DNA of 56,397 bases from an uncultured Bacteroidota bacterium. GTDB lineage: Bacteria; Bacteroidota; Bacteroidia; Flavobacteriales; Flavobacteriaceae. The first letter of the stretch is position 1. Each line of letters starts with the position of its first letter. Of the stretch, positions 10,212-19,299 are shown in pieces. Made by a program: the position numbers and the translations under genes. The DNA is taken from positions 1 to 56,397 of the forward strand of contig CABZAD010000008.1 in assembly GCA_902523665.1 (NCBI GenBank), read 5' to 3'. The notes under the pieces are model-generated. The model made no database searches and was not told the DNA's origin. It saw nothing but the letters and a program-made list of their open reading frames with translations.

Positions 10212-10427
10212 CTATAAAGATGCCTTATTGGTTCTATAAATTTTCCAAATTATTAAACCAACTAATAGATATGGAATAGACATTAAGTAAACGATGCCTC
10301 TATTCAAGCCCTTAGCTGCCTCATATTCTTGGTCACTCTCCATAATAGCACTTAGCATTGAACACTGCGAGTGCATATCTGTAGTAGATAATATTAAAAC
10401 TATAATTACAAATAATAACTTTTTCAT
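10212..10427 (-). CDS. Small membrane protein of the oxidase-assembly cluster
   Basis: This is a 71-residue protein starting at the ATG at 10427, which shares one base with the stop of the DUF420 gene (TAATG). It has a signal-like first segment MKKLLFVIIVLILSTTDMHS, a short periplasmic loop with one Cys (QCSMLSAIMES), and a second hydrophobic segment (GIVYLMSIPYLLVGLIIW, about residues 46-63). From memory, flavobacterial relatives at this locus have a CxMC motif; here only the first Cys remains. Its position directly after SCO1 and DUF420 suggests a part in cytochrome oxidase assembly, but that is inference. Confidence 0.6.
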   Translation of the reverse strand: MKKLLFVIIVLILSTTDMHSQCSMLSAIMESDQEYEAAKGLNRGIVYLMSIPYLLVGLIIWKIYRTNKASL

Positions 10428-10966
10428 TAATAAATATAATAAGGTGAAATCATTAAATAAACTATTACTCCAGTAACAGCTATATAAAGCCAAATTGGAA
10501 ATGTAATTCTTGCAATTTTCTTATGCTTATCGAACATTTTGGATATAGCTCTAACATATGTAACCAAAACCATTGGTACAATAAAAACAGAAAGTGTAAT
10601 ATGCGAAATTAAAATAAAGAAATAAACAGTTCTTATTATCCCCTCACCTTCATAAGGAGTTGGATCTGTAGTCATATGATACATAATATACATAACAAGA
10701 AAAACAAGTGAAAGGAAGATTGAAGTCTTCATTAACAATTCATGTTGTTTTATTTTTTTACTTTTTATACTGTAAAGAGCAGCAATTAAAAGTATAGCTG
10801 TAATTCCATTAATTGTAGCATATATGGGGGGCAAGAATGTTAGTGGTGGTAGAGATGTTATTCTTATGTTAAATAATATTAATACCACTAATGGGATAAC
10901 AATTGAGACTACAATTATTAGAGATTTATATTTCAAAGTTTGACCAGAATTTTCAATTTTACTCAT
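10427..10966 (-). CDS. DUF420 family membrane protein (oxidase assembly)
   Basis: This 179-residue protein has about five transmembrane helices and conserved polar residues in HELLMKTS and HITLSVF. DUF420 proteins (CtaM/YozB type) are linked to maturation of haem-copper oxidases in Gram-positive bacteria, and the gene sits in an oxidase-assembly operon here. The start chosen is the ATG at 10966, which overlaps the SCO1 stop region by 8 bases; a TTG one codon upstream is also open. It is followed by a one-base overlap with the next small gene. Confidence 0.85.
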   Translation of the reverse strand: MSKIENSGQTLKYKSLIIVVSIVIPLVVLILFNIRITSLPPLTFLPPIYATINGITAILLIAALYSIKSKKIKQHELLMKTSIFLSLVFLVMYIMYHMTTDPTPYEGEGIIRTVYFFILISHITLSVFIVPMVLVTYVRAISKMFDKHKKIARITFPIWLYIAVTGVIVYLMISPYYIY

Positions 10967-11657
10967 CAATCAATTTTTTTATATCATAGCTTAGCATCTC
11001 GATTCCCTGGAGGTTTGAGTTAACATCAGTTATCCCAAGGTAATACATAATTGGATTACCAAAGCTATCTTTTCTAGACCTAATATACCCATCTTTATCA
11101 ATAAGTGCAAAATAGCCCTGATGTTCAAAGCCTCCTGCAAAACTTGTATTTTCATTAGCAAAAATATTAAAACCATTATTTGCTAAATCATATATATAGT
11201 CTCTTTCACCTGTTAAAAAATGCCAGTTTTGAGATTTGATTTCTAGAGCTTCAGAGTATTTTTTTAAAGTTGAAGGGGTATCATTTTTTGGATCAATTGT
11301 AACTGAAATTATTCCAAATTCATCTGAATCAGCAAACTTATCATCTAGTAACTTCATATTTTGATTCATTTCAATACATATATCTGGACATCTTGTAAAA
11401 AAGAATTCTAGCACATAAACTTTTCCACTCATATCCTCATTTGATATCAGAATAGAATCCTGATTCGTAAGAATAAAATCAGGTGATTTTCTTTTTTCAT
11501 CTGAAATTGTCAAATACGAAAGTCTATCATTATTATGAAGTCTATTTGAGTCTTTAATATCAGAATTAATTAGCCTTTCGTATATTTTTGGAATTGAGAA
11601 CACGCCAAAAAGAATTATGATTAAAAGTAGTCCAATATATTTTAAATTATTATTCAT
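10959..11657 (-). CDS. SCO1/SenC copper chaperone
   Basis: This protein of about 232 residues has an N-terminal membrane anchor (YIGLLLIIILFGVFSIP). The thioredoxin-fold SCO domain holds the copper-binding motif CPDIC in FFTRCPDICIEMN, and the distal ligand His lies in GGFEHQGYFALIDKDG, so all three Cu ligands are present. SCO proteins deliver copper to the CuA site of oxidase subunit II. I chose ATG 11657 because it sits in an 8-base overlap (ATGAATAA) with the upstream stop. Its immediate upstream neighbour is a cysteine-free relative. Confidence 0.92.
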   Translation of the reverse strand: MNNNLKYIGLLLIIILFGVFSIPKIYERLINSDIKDSNRLHNNDRLSYLTISDEKRKSPDFILTNQDSILISNEDMSGKVYVLEFFFTRCPDICIEMNQNMKLLDDKFADSDEFGIISVTIDPKNDTPSTLKKYSEALEIKSQNWHFLTGERDYIYDLANNGFNIFANENTSFAGGFEHQGYFALIDKDGYIRSRKDSFGNPIMYYLGITDVNSNLQGIEMLSYDIKKLIDE

Positions 11658-12309
11658 TAAATAGTGAATCATTTTTTTTGAGAGCTAATCTATACTCCGC
11701 CAGAATAATCTTTACATCATCAACCATTTTATTATTTATTTCAGCAACTGATTGAGAGTTAAAACCAAATAACATTCCAATATCTTCATCATCATCTCTT
11801 CCTCTTAAGCTTAGGTTTCTGTCTACAATAAAAACATAGGGAGTACTAAAACTATTATCCAATTCAATATTAGTTTTAAAACTATCAAAAATCATTTTGA
11901 TATTCGATTGAGTTGTTGGTATAAAATTCCAGTTTTTTAGATCAGTTCCAACTCCACTAACTAAATCACTCTTTAAATCCTTAATTGCTTGATTATCATT
12001 CTTATCATGTAGTAAAACAAATTGAAAATCTTGAAACTCATAGAACCTTTTATAGATTTTTTGATTTAAATTTAGAGCTTCAGATTTTTTGTTATTTACA
12101 TCACCCCCCCAAAAAGCTACTACAGAAATTTTATTTTTAAAAGAAATGTTAGAACTGTTACCTTCAATATTTTCTATATCCATTACGTTCTCTGTAAGGA
12201 CTGGTAGCTTGGCAAAGTTATTTATCCCAGTTGATAAAAAAACATACACAAAAATTGGGAAAAAAAAGAGAAAGCCAAGTATTAAATACTTTTTAAGATT
12301 TTTAGTCAT
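11650..12309 (-). CDS. Thioredoxin-fold membrane-anchored protein lacking redox cysteines
   Basis: This is a 219-residue protein with an N-terminal membrane anchor (about residues 9-28). The rest resembles a thioredoxin/SCO-like fold: KISVVAFWGGDV at the position where the active-site strand would be, then LNLNQKIYKRFYEF, a STPYVFIVDRNLSLRGRDDDED strand-turn and a C-terminal helix. No Cys is present anywhere in the chain, so it cannot bind copper like SCO1. It is sandwiched between oxidase subunit IV (ATGA overlap) and SCO1 (8-base overlap). I recall similar Cys-less proteins at this locus in other flavobacteria; no function is known to me. Confidence 0.7.
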   Translation of the reverse strand: MTKNLKKYLILGFLFFFPIFVYVFLSTGINNFAKLPVLTENVMDIENIEGNSSNISFKNKISVVAFWGGDVNNKKSEALNLNQKIYKRFYEFQDFQFVLLHDKNDNQAIKDLKSDLVSGVGTDLKNWNFIPTTQSNIKMIFDSFKTNIELDNSFSTPYVFIVDRNLSLRGRDDDEDIGMLFGFNSQSVAEINNKMVDDVKIILAEYRLALKKNDSLFNE

Positions 12310-12701
12310 CAATAAATATCAAAATCCCATTCTTTTAAACCATCTAGCATTACATCAAAGATATAAGAACCTTCCCATAGTAAAATAAATAACAGAAAAG
12401 GAATTAGAATAAGCAAGGGTAGAATAATCGTATTCTTTAAAAATGGCTTTTCATCTCTAACATGCATAAAATCCCATGTTATATAGTAGGCCTTTACTAT
12501 TGTCAGTATAATAAATATCCAGTTTATTAATTTGAGACCAAGAAAGTAGTTCATTAAAATTGGTGGTTTTAAGATACCAAGGGCAACTTCAATGGCAGTT
12601 ACAATTGAAAGAAAAATTAAAACTCCCCAAATTTTCTGAACATTGGATTTAAACTTTAAATAGCCTCTAAAAATCTCTAATTTGTGTTCGTGCTTAGCCA
12701 T
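12309..12701 (-). CDS. Cytochrome c oxidase subunit IV-like membrane protein
   Basis: This 130-residue protein starts at the ATG at 12701 (MAKHEHKLEIFRGYLKFKSN). It has three hydrophobic segments in the CtaF/CyoD-type arrangement, with KAYYITWDFMHVRDEK between the second and third, a recognisable subunit IV segment. It is a small accessory subunit of the haem-copper oxidase. It overlaps the next gene by the ATGA junction and lies 2 bases after the large subunit III gene, within the oxidase operon. Confidence 0.85.
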   Translation of the reverse strand: MAKHEHKLEIFRGYLKFKSNVQKIWGVLIFLSIVTAIEVALGILKPPILMNYFLGLKLINWIFIILTIVKAYYITWDFMHVRDEKPFLKNTIILPLLILIPFLLFILLWEGSYIFDVMLDGLKEWDFDIY

Positions 12702-12703
12702 AT

Positions 12704-13684
12704 TTATACTAAATAAAAGAATGTAAATACAAATACCCAAACTAAATCAACAAAGTGCCAATATAGCCCTACTTTTTCAACCATGTCATAGTGCCCTCTT
12801 CTCTCATAAGTTCCTAAGAGGACATTTATAAATATTATAATATTTATTACTACTCCTGAAAAAACGTGAAATCCATGAAAACCAGTTATAAAGAAAAAGA
12901 AATCAGCAAAAAGTGGATTCCCATATTCATTTCTAATTAAGTTAGCACCTTTTACGACTCTTGTTGCTGAGGAGAGTTTATCTTCAGCATCTTCTCTAGA
13001 TAGAATTATTTTTTGACCTTTATCATTTAACTCTTCAAGTCTAACCGTTATCGCAGAATTAGTTTTAAATCCCTCAATGACCTCAGTAAGTGTTATTTCA
13101 GGAAGTTTAGCTTCACTTTGATACCATATACCAACGTTGTCATCATGAGTAACCCTTTCTTGAGACTCAAGAACAGCAAAGTCATCAATAGGAATTCTTT
13201 TATCTTTTTTAATATCATAAAACTGGAGTATCTCTCCATTCTGTATCTCGACAGCTCCATACTCACCTTTAATAAAGTTTTTCCACTCCCATGCTTGTGA
13301 ACCAACAAAAACTGCACCACCTATTATAGTTAATAACATATAGAAGGCAACTCTGTTTTTATCATTATTATGACCTGCATCAACTGCTAAAACCATAGTT
13401 ACAGATGAGAATATTAGAATAAAAGTCATCAAAGCTACATAGTACATTGGTGCATCTACTCCATGCAGAAATGGAAAGTGATGAAAAACCTCATCAGCTA
13501 TAGGCCAAGAATCTATATTCTTAAATCTTGAAAATCCGTAGGCCACTAAGAATCCTGAAAATGTAAGGGCATCGGAGACAATGAAAAACCACATCATGAG
13601 TTTTCCGTAAGCTGCATCTAGGGGTTTAACTCCTCCTCCTCCCCAAGTTTTCTGTTTTTTTTTAGTTAATGTAGATGCTTGCAT
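12704..13684 (-). CDS. Cytochrome c oxidase subunit III with a large soluble insertion
   Basis: This 326-residue protein has subunit III helices at both ends: KLMMWFFIVSDALTFSGFLV (about residues 28-47), later helices to residue 133, and FFFFITGFHGFHVFSGVVIN (262-281) with GLYWHFVDLVWVFVFTFFYLV at the C-terminus. Between about residues 138 and 255 a hydrophilic stretch replaces the short loop normally joining two helices. Subunit III stabilises the oxidase active site and proton uptake. A second, shorter subunit III gene lies just upstream, so the complex may use two different polypeptides of this family, as in other Bacteroidota. Confidence 0.9.
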   Translation of the reverse strand: MQASTLTKKKQKTWGGGGVKPLDAAYGKLMMWFFIVSDALTFSGFLVAYGFSRFKNIDSWPIADEVFHHFPFLHGVDAPMYYVALMTFILIFSSVTMVLAVDAGHNNDKNRVAFYMLLTIIGGAVFVGSQAWEWKNFIKGEYGAVEIQNGEILQFYDIKKDKRIPIDDFAVLESQERVTHDDNVGIWYQSEAKLPEITLTEVIEGFKTNSAITVRLEELNDKGQKIILSREDAEDKLSSATRVVKGANLIRNEYGNPLFADFFFFITGFHGFHVFSGVVINIIIFINVLLGTYERRGHYDMVEKVGLYWHFVDLVWVFVFTFFYLV

Positions 13685-13717
13685 CTAGGGCAATTTTGAC
13701 AACAAATTTATTAATTT

Positions 13718-14332
13718 TTAACTGAAGTATTGAATAAAAAAGAATAAATATATCCATAATGCACCAAGAAAATGCCAGAAAATTAATGCAAGTTCAAAAC
13801 CTAGCTTATTTTTTTCATATTTCTGTTTATTAAACTTTGAAATTACTACAGTTAAAACAATCATCCCTGCGAATAAGTGTGCAAGATGAAGGAAGACTAG
13901 AATGTAAACATAAGATGTAGTCACAGAACTTTCAGGACCTGTAAAATAATATCCTTGAGATATGATTTCGTTAAAACCTAAAAATTGAGAGACAACAAAT
14001 ACAATTGCAGTTAAGATGGTCAAAACCAATAAAATATTTACATTATTTCTTTCTATGTAAATGTTAATATTTTCTGGAAGAGAAACTCTAACATATTTAT
14101 CAAGTCTAAACTTTGCAAGCTGAAAAAAAATACTACTGAAAACTATTGAAACTGTACTTATTGTGAACCAACTAGGGAGAACAAAAGAGTCTAACCAATC
14201 TGGCCTAGAGCTACTTACTATAAATGCACTTGTTAAGCCAGCAAATGTCATAGTTATACTGATCATACCAAACCACAACATCATTTTTTTTGCTTTGGAT
14301 ACTTTAACATCTAATGGATTTAATGTAGTCAT
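13718..14332 (-). CDS. Cytochrome c oxidase subunit III (short form)
   Basis: This 204-residue, five-helix protein belongs to the CoxC/CyoC family. Recognisable segments are KMMLWFGMISITMTFAGLTSAFIV near the N-terminus (about residues 16-39), HLAHLFAGMIVL in helix four and ALIFWHFLGALWIYLFFFIQYF at the C-terminus. Its start shares one base with the ctaB stop, which argues for co-translation with haem O synthesis. The next gene is the longer subunit III paralogue. Confidence 0.9.
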   Translation of the reverse strand: MTTLNPLDVKVSKAKKMMLWFGMISITMTFAGLTSAFIVSSSRPDWLDSFVLPSWFTISTVSIVFSSIFFQLAKFRLDKYVRVSLPENINIYIERNNVNILLVLTILTAIVFVVSQFLGFNEIISQGYYFTGPESSVTTSYVYILVFLHLAHLFAGMIVLTVVISKFNKQKYEKNKLGFELALIFWHFLGALWIYLFFFIQYFS

Positions 14333-15222
14333 TATGATAATAATTTATCTATAACAAATATAATTTGAATAAAGCTTAAATAAAAAATACTAATATACAT
14401 TAGTCTTATAGCATTTTGATTATCCTTATACTGCATTAATCTTATAGCTTGAATTAACATGAAAAATCCTGCAACTAATATTAAAATTAGTGAGAGTAAA
14501 CCAATGGTAAATGTTCCTGTAAAACTAAAGTATGGGAGAGTCGATACCAAAATCATCCAAATAGTATAAAAAACTATTTGGAATGCAGTTGAATTATCAC
14601 GTTTACCTGTTGGAAGCATTTTGAATCCAGCTCTTTCATAATCATCATGTGAGACCCAACCTATGGCCCAAAAATGTGGAAATTGCCAAAAGAACTGTAT
14701 CATAAATAATATTCCGGTTTCAACAGAAAACTTATTTGTAACCGCTACCCAACCTAACATAAAAGGTATGGCACCTGGAATAGCTCCAAAGAAAACAGAC
14801 AAAGGTGTTATAGGTTTTAAAGGAGTATAAACTGCTAGATAAATAATCATTGATACAAATCCAAAAAAGGCTGTTCTAAAGTTTATAGCATAAAGGATAA
14901 CTAGACCAATAAGTCCTAGAATTGAACAAATTATAATTGCTTGATAGATACTCATATTACCTGATGGCAAAGGTCTATTTAAAGTTCGGGACATAAGTGA
15001 GTCTCTTTCTCTTTCAATAATTTGATTGAATCCATTTGATGAACCAACTACGAGAAAACCACCAATAAACAGAAGAATAAAAGTAGAAAGTGAAAATATT
15101 TCAAAGGCAAGTAGATAGGATGCTACAGATGATAGAACTACACTAAAAGATAGCCTAAATTTTATTAGAACAAGAATTACAGAAAATAAAGACTTGTGCT
15201 TTATATTTAGAGTTTCAGACAT
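14332..15222 (-). CDS. ctaB: Protoheme IX farnesyltransferase (haem O synthase)
   Basis: This 296-residue polytopic membrane protein of the UbiA family transfers a farnesyl group to haem B to make haem O. The first Asp-rich motif is NGFNQIIERERDSLMSRT (about residues 63-80) and the second region is HFWAIGWVSHDDYERAGFKMLP. Product haem O/A is required by subunit I encoded upstream in this block. No ctaA (haem A synthase) is visible in the window. The gene overlaps the following subunit III gene by one base. Confidence 0.93.
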   Translation of the reverse strand: MSETLNIKHKSLFSVILVLIKFRLSFSVVLSSVASYLLAFEIFSLSTFILLFIGGFLVVGSSNGFNQIIERERDSLMSRTLNRPLPSGNMSIYQAIIICSILGLIGLVILYAINFRTAFFGFVSMIIYLAVYTPLKPITPLSVFFGAIPGAIPFMLGWVAVTNKFSVETGILFMIQFFWQFPHFWAIGWVSHDDYERAGFKMLPTGKRDNSTAFQIVFYTIWMILVSTLPYFSFTGTFTIGLLSLILILVAGFFMLIQAIRLMQYKDNQNAIRLMYISIFYLSFIQIIFVIDKLLS

Positions 15223-15247
15223 TAATTAGTTATGTTAGGAAATACCC

Positions 15248-15952
15248 TTATTGAAGTCTGAAGGTAATTGGTATGCTAAATGGAACTCTAACAGCTCTAC
15301 CTCTTTGTTTTCCAGGTGTCATTTTAGGAAGTCTTCCAATAATTCTAGCTGCTTCATTTTCAAGGTTTTTATCTGGACCTCTCATCCTGATATTTGTAAT
15401 TGAACCATCTTTAGCAATAATAAAGTTTACATAGACTCTGCCTTGAATACCCATTTCTTGAGCTATGTCTGGATATCTGAAGTTTTTTCTAATATGCTTA
15501 TTCATTTGCTCTTGAAAACAAGCTCTTCTCTGAGATTTAGCTACTGATTCACAACCAGGAAAAACAGGAACATCTTCAATAACAGCGAATGGAACATCTA
15601 TATCTTCAAATTCATCTACAACTTCGATTTCCTCAATAATAATTTCATCTTGATCAGTTTCTGTAGACTCTATAACAGTTTCTTCAACTTCTTCTTCATC
15701 TTCAACAACTTCAATTACCTCTGGAGCAGGAGGAGGAGGGGGTGGTGGTGGAGGTGTTTTTATTTGTTCAGTAATCGGGATATCTTCATCATCATCATCC
15801 TCGACATTAAGAGCCTCATAGTCAAAAGTTTTTTCATAAGTTTTTGATTCTATTGCTTGCCAAGTTATAAAAGTAACAAACGTTAGACCAATAACAAAAT
15901 AGAGATTTCTATTTTTATTTAAATCAGCTTCTGGATTTTTTTTTGGTTGCAT
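15248..15952 (-). CDS. Energy transducer TonB-family protein
   Basis: This 234-residue protein has one N-terminal transmembrane segment (about residues 17-32), an acidic region, an uninterrupted run of nine prolines (about 68-76), a long Glu/Val/Ile-rich spacer and a C-terminal TonB domain (about 140-234) with GIQGRVYVNFIIAKDGSI and the terminal PITFRL strand. TonB proteins carry proton-motive force to outer-membrane receptors. The segment FPGCESVAKSQRRACF contains two Cys, as is common in Bacteroidota TonB proteins. The nine-proline run comes from a GGA/GGT-rich plus strand at about 15729-15756. Confidence 0.9.
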   Translation of the reverse strand: MQPKKNPEADLNKNRNLYFVIGLTFVTFITWQAIESKTYEKTFDYEALNVEDDDDEDIPITEQIKTPPPPPPPPPAPEVIEVVEDEEEVEETVIESTETDQDEIIIEEIEVVDEFEDIDVPFAVIEDVPVFPGCESVAKSQRRACFQEQMNKHIRKNFRYPDIAQEMGIQGRVYVNFIIAKDGSITNIRMRGPDKNLENEAARIIGRLPKMTPGKQRGRAVRVPFSIPITFRLQ

Positions 15953-16026
15953 GAATCAATATTTAATATGCTAATCTATAAAAAATTATAATTATTTCAT
16001 ATAGTTATCAAATACTTTGTATTTTT

Positions 16027-16407
16027 TTAACTATCTACAAGAATTTTGTAATCACTTGGACTAAGCAGACTATCAATTTGTGATTCCTCTTTAATATGAA
16101 TTTTAATTATCCAACCCTCTCCATAAGGATCTTCATTTATCAGTTCTGGTTTATCCTCTAGGCTTTGATTTACTTCAATAACTTTTCCAGCAATTGGCAT
16201 GAATAAATCTGAAACTGTTTTAACAGCTTCAACAGTTCCAAAAACCTCATTTGTATCAATTTGACTGTCTAATGTATCTATCTCCAGATAGACAATATCA
16301 CCTAATTCACCTTGAGCAAAGTCTGTAATACCAACTATAGCAATATTATCTTCAATTCTAACCCACTCATGTTCTTCAGTATATTTTAATTCTTCTGGTA
16401 TATTCAT
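16027..16407 (-). CDS. gcvH: Glycine cleavage system H protein
   Basis: This 126-residue lipoyl carrier shuttles the aminomethyl intermediate in glycine cleavage. The N-terminus YTEEHEWVRIEDNIAIVGITDFAQ and the lipoylation motif GTVEAVKTVSDL, with the modified Lys at about residue 63, are textbook. C-terminal GEGWIIKIHI is also conserved. No gcvT or gcvP is present nearby; the gene starts 2 bases after the ruvA stop and appears to be carried in the ruv transcript. Confidence 0.95.
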   Translation of the reverse strand: MNIPEELKYTEEHEWVRIEDNIAIVGITDFAQGELGDIVYLEIDTLDSQIDTNEVFGTVEAVKTVSDLFMPIAGKVIEVNQSLEDKPELINEDPYGEGWIIKIHIKEESQIDSLLSPSDYKILVDS

Positions 16408-16409
16408 GA

Positions 16410-16991
16410 TTATAACTTATTTAATGATTTTTTAATTAACTCTTGTAACTCAATATCTTTATTTTCGAAATATACTTTACTTACGACATTTTCTGCTTTA
16501 GATTTACTAAAACCTAAAACTGATAAAGCAAGCAAAGCCTCTTTTTTAATGTCAACATTTTCACCAGATAAATCTATATCTTTTTTATCAAATAACTCTA
16601 CTTTATCTTTCAATTCTATTATTAATCTTTGTGCTGTTTTAAGACCAATCCCTTTAATTGATTTTATCCTATCAACATCCTCTGACCAGACCGCATCTTG
16701 AATCTCTGGTGGAGAAATAGATGATAAAATGGTTCTAGCTGTACTTGGACCAATCCCTGATACTGAGATTAATTGTTGAAATATAGATCTCTCATTTTTT
16801 GAGCTAAATCCAAACAAAATATCCGAGTCTTCCTTCCTCTGTAGATATGTATATATTTTAATGTTTTCCTCATCAGTAATATTCTCGTAAGTATTTAAAG
16901 AAATATTAATATCATAACCTATTCCATTACATTCAACAATTATTTTTGTCGGAGTTTTTTCAATCAATCTTCCTTTAATGTAGGTAATCAT
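16410..16991 (-). CDS. ruvA: Holliday junction branch migration protein RuvA
   Basis: This 193-residue protein has the three RuvA domains: an OB fold ([20 protein letters not shown], residues 1-64), tandem helix-hairpin-helix motifs (SVSGIGPSTARTIL near 73-86 and SIKGIGLKTAQRLI near 108-121), and a C-terminal RuvB-binding domain (about 146-193). It binds four-way junctions and loads RuvB. Its ATG shares one base with the stop of the malic enzyme gene, and ruvB lies beyond that gene, so ruvA and ruvB are separated by a metabolic gene. Confidence 0.95.
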   Translation of the reverse strand: MITYIKGRLIEKTPTKIIVECNGIGYDINISLNTYENITDEENIKIYTYLQRKEDSDILFGFSSKNERSIFQQLISVSGIGPSTARTILSSISPPEIQDAVWSEDVDRIKSIKGIGLKTAQRLIIELKDKVELFDKKDIDLSGENVDIKKEALLALSVLGFSKSKAENVVSKVYFENKDIELQELIKKSLNKL

Positions 16992-19270
16992 TACTTTTTA
17001 ATTTTTCTTTGATTAGCATCAATAACAGATACAGCTGCCATATTAACAATCTCATCTACAGAGGCGCCGAGTTGTAAAATGTGTATTGGCTTGTTTAAGC
17101 CAATTAGTATTGGACCTACTGATACAGATCTGTCTAACTCTTTAATAATTTTGTAGGTAATGTTTGCAGAATCCAAATTTGGAAAAATTAAAGTGTTCAC
17201 CTTTCTACCATTTAAAATTGAAAAAGGAAATCTTTTTTTTAACATCTCTCTGTTTAAAGCAAAATCTGATTGAATAGGACCATCAACAATTAATTCAGGA
17301 TTTTTTTCATGTAAAATTTCAACAGCTTTTGAAACTTTTTTAGCCTCGTCAAAATCTGAGGAGCCAAAGTTCGAATATGAAAGAATAGCAATAACTGGCT
17401 CAATTCCAAGGTTTTTAACTACTCTAGCAGTATCTACAGTAATTCTGGCAATTTCTATATGTGAAGGATTAATATTTAATGATGTATCTGAACAAAATAA
17501 AGGGCCATTTCTTGTAATCATTAAATTTGTTGCTGCCACTTTTTCAACATATTTAGCTTTTCCAATTGATCTTATCAAAGGAACAAATACTGATGGATAA
17601 CTTTTTGAATATCCTGAGAGCATACAATCAGCATCTCCATTTTCTACCATCATTGAACCAAAATAATCTCTGCCTCTTAAAAGTCTTTTTACATCATCGA
17701 GTGTTTTACCTTTTCTCTTTAATTTTTTAAAAAGAATATGAGAGTATTCATCAATTCTTTCTTTGTTAATTTTATCTTTTGGATCTATAATTTCTATTTT
17801 CTCGTGAAACTCCAAAGAATCCATTAATTCTTCAATAATTTTTTTACCTCCCAGCAAAATAGGTTCCGCGATACCCTCTTCATAACAAATTTGTGCAGCT
17901 TTTAAAACATCCAGATGATCAGCCTCTGCAAATACCAGCTTCTTAACTTTTGCATTTCTTGCTCTTCTATGAATGATTCTAATTAGTTTCTGATTACTCC
18001 CTAATCTTTCTTCTAAAACTTGTGTGTATTTATCCCAGTCTGAAATAGGTTCTTGTGCAACACCAGATTTGATTGCTGCTTTAGCAACCGCAGGTGGAAT
18101 CTCAGATATTAATCTAGGATCAAATGGTTTTGGAATTATATAATGTTTCCCAAAATTTAATTTTGTTTCGTCATATGCAATATTTACTTGTTCCGGAACA
18201 GGCTTTTTTGCTAGTTCTGCCAATGCAACAACAGCAGCTTTTTTCATTTCTTCGTTTATCGTGGTTGCCCTTACATCAAGTGCTCCTCTGAAAATAAAAG
18301 GGAAACCTAATACATTATTGACTTGATTTGGAAGATCAGATCTACCTGTGGCAAAAATTATATCATCTCTAACAGACATTGCTTTATCATAATTAATTTC
18401 TGGGTCTGGATTGGCCATTGCAAAAACAATAGGATTTTTTGACATTGAGCTAAGCATTTCTTTTGAAACAATATTGGCCATTGAAAGTCCAATAAAAACA
18501 TCAGAATCAACCATTGCTTCTTCTAGTGAACTAATGTTTCTTTCAGTGGCAAAATATTTTTTTTCATCTGTTAAATTATCTCTATCCTTTCTTATTACAC
18601 CCTTACTATCTGTCATCACAATATTTTGGAGCTTTGCACCAAATGAAATATATAAGTTTGTACATGCAATAGCTGCAGCTCCAGCACCTGAGACAACTAT
18701 TTTTACATCATCAATTTTTTTATTTGCAAGCTCTAGAGCATTTAAGAGAGCAGCAGCAGAAATTATAGCTGTACCATGTTGATCATCATGCATTACAGGA
18801 ATGTCAAGCTGATTAATAAGATCTTTTTCAATTTTAAATGCTTCTGGTGCTTTAATATCCTCAAGATTAATCCCTCCAAAAGTTGTTGATATTGATTTAA
18901 CTACATCAACAAATTTGTCAGGATCTTTTTCATTTATCTCAATGTCAAAAACATCAATATCTGCAAAAATTTTAAATAAAAGGGCTTTACCTTCCATTAC
19001 CGGTTTTGATGCACTTGGACCAATATCCCCTAGACCTAAAACAGCTGTTCCATTTGAAATTACAGCAACCAAGTTAGATTTATTGGTGTACTTGTAAATA
19101 TTTGAGGGGTCTTTATCAATCTCTTGACAGGGTATTGCAACTCCTGGAGAATATGCAATTGCAAGATCTCTTTGAGAATTATATTTTTTTGTAGGTACAA
19201 CCTCAATTTTTCCAGGTCTAGGCTTTGCGTGGTAAACTAATGATTCTCTTCTTTCCTTACTCTTTGCCAT
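16991..19270 (-). CDS. maeB: NADP-dependent malic enzyme with C-terminal phosphotransacetylase-like domain
   Basis: This 759-residue protein is of MaeB type. The N-terminal malic enzyme part (about residues 1-410) shows the catalytic Tyr region [12 protein letters not shown], the metal-binding HDDQHGTA and the NAD(P)-binding GAGAAAIAC. The C-terminal part (about 430-759) is a phosphotransacetylase-like regulatory domain with [21 protein letters not shown] split around residues 540-560. It decarboxylates malate to pyruvate with NADPH formation; the C-terminal domain in relatives is non-catalytic and binds acetyl-CoA. It lies between ruvB and ruvA with a one-base overlap to ruvA. Confidence 0.94.
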   Translation of the reverse strand: MAKSKERRESLVYHAKPRPGKIEVVPTKKYNSQRDLAIAYSPGVAIPCQEIDKDPSNIYKYTNKSNLVAVISNGTAVLGLGDIGPSASKPVMEGKALLFKIFADIDVFDIEINEKDPDKFVDVVKSISTTFGGINLEDIKAPEAFKIEKDLINQLDIPVMHDDQHGTAIISAAALLNALELANKKIDDVKIVVSGAGAAAIACTNLYISFGAKLQNIVMTDSKGVIRKDRDNLTDEKKYFATERNISSLEEAMVDSDVFIGLSMANIVSKEMLSSMSKNPIVFAMANPDPEINYDKAMSVRDDIIFATGRSDLPNQVNNVLGFPFIFRGALDVRATTINEEMKKAAVVALAELAKKPVPEQVNIAYDETKLNFGKHYIIPKPFDPRLISEIPPAVAKAAIKSGVAQEPISDWDKYTQVLEERLGSNQKLIRIIHRRARNAKVKKLVFAEADHLDVLKAAQICYEEGIAEPILLGGKKIIEELMDSLEFHEKIEIIDPKDKINKERIDEYSHILFKKLKRKGKTLDDVKRLLRGRDYFGSMMVENGDADCMLSGYSKSYPSVFVPLIRSIGKAKYVEKVAATNLMITRNGPLFCSDTSLNINPSHIEIARITVDTARVVKNLGIEPVIAILSYSNFGSSDFDEAKKVSKAVEILHEKNPELIVDGPIQSDFALNREMLKKRFPFSILNGRKVNTLIFPNLDSANITYKIIKELDRSVSVGPILIGLNKPIHILQLGASVDEIVNMAAVSVIDANQRKIKK

Positions 19271-19299
19271 AAAAATTAATATCTAGTAAATATAGATTA

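Noticed and set aside
15729-15756. GGA/GGT-rich tract considered as a G-quadruplex or simple repeat element
   Set aside because: It is the codon run for the nine-proline stretch of the TonB-family protein and needs no other explanation.
16000-16020. AAATAC-TTT-GTATTT hairpin followed by T residues, considered as a terminator
   Set aside because: The T tract is on the plus strand, where no gene precedes it; for the minus-strand gcvH the order is wrong.
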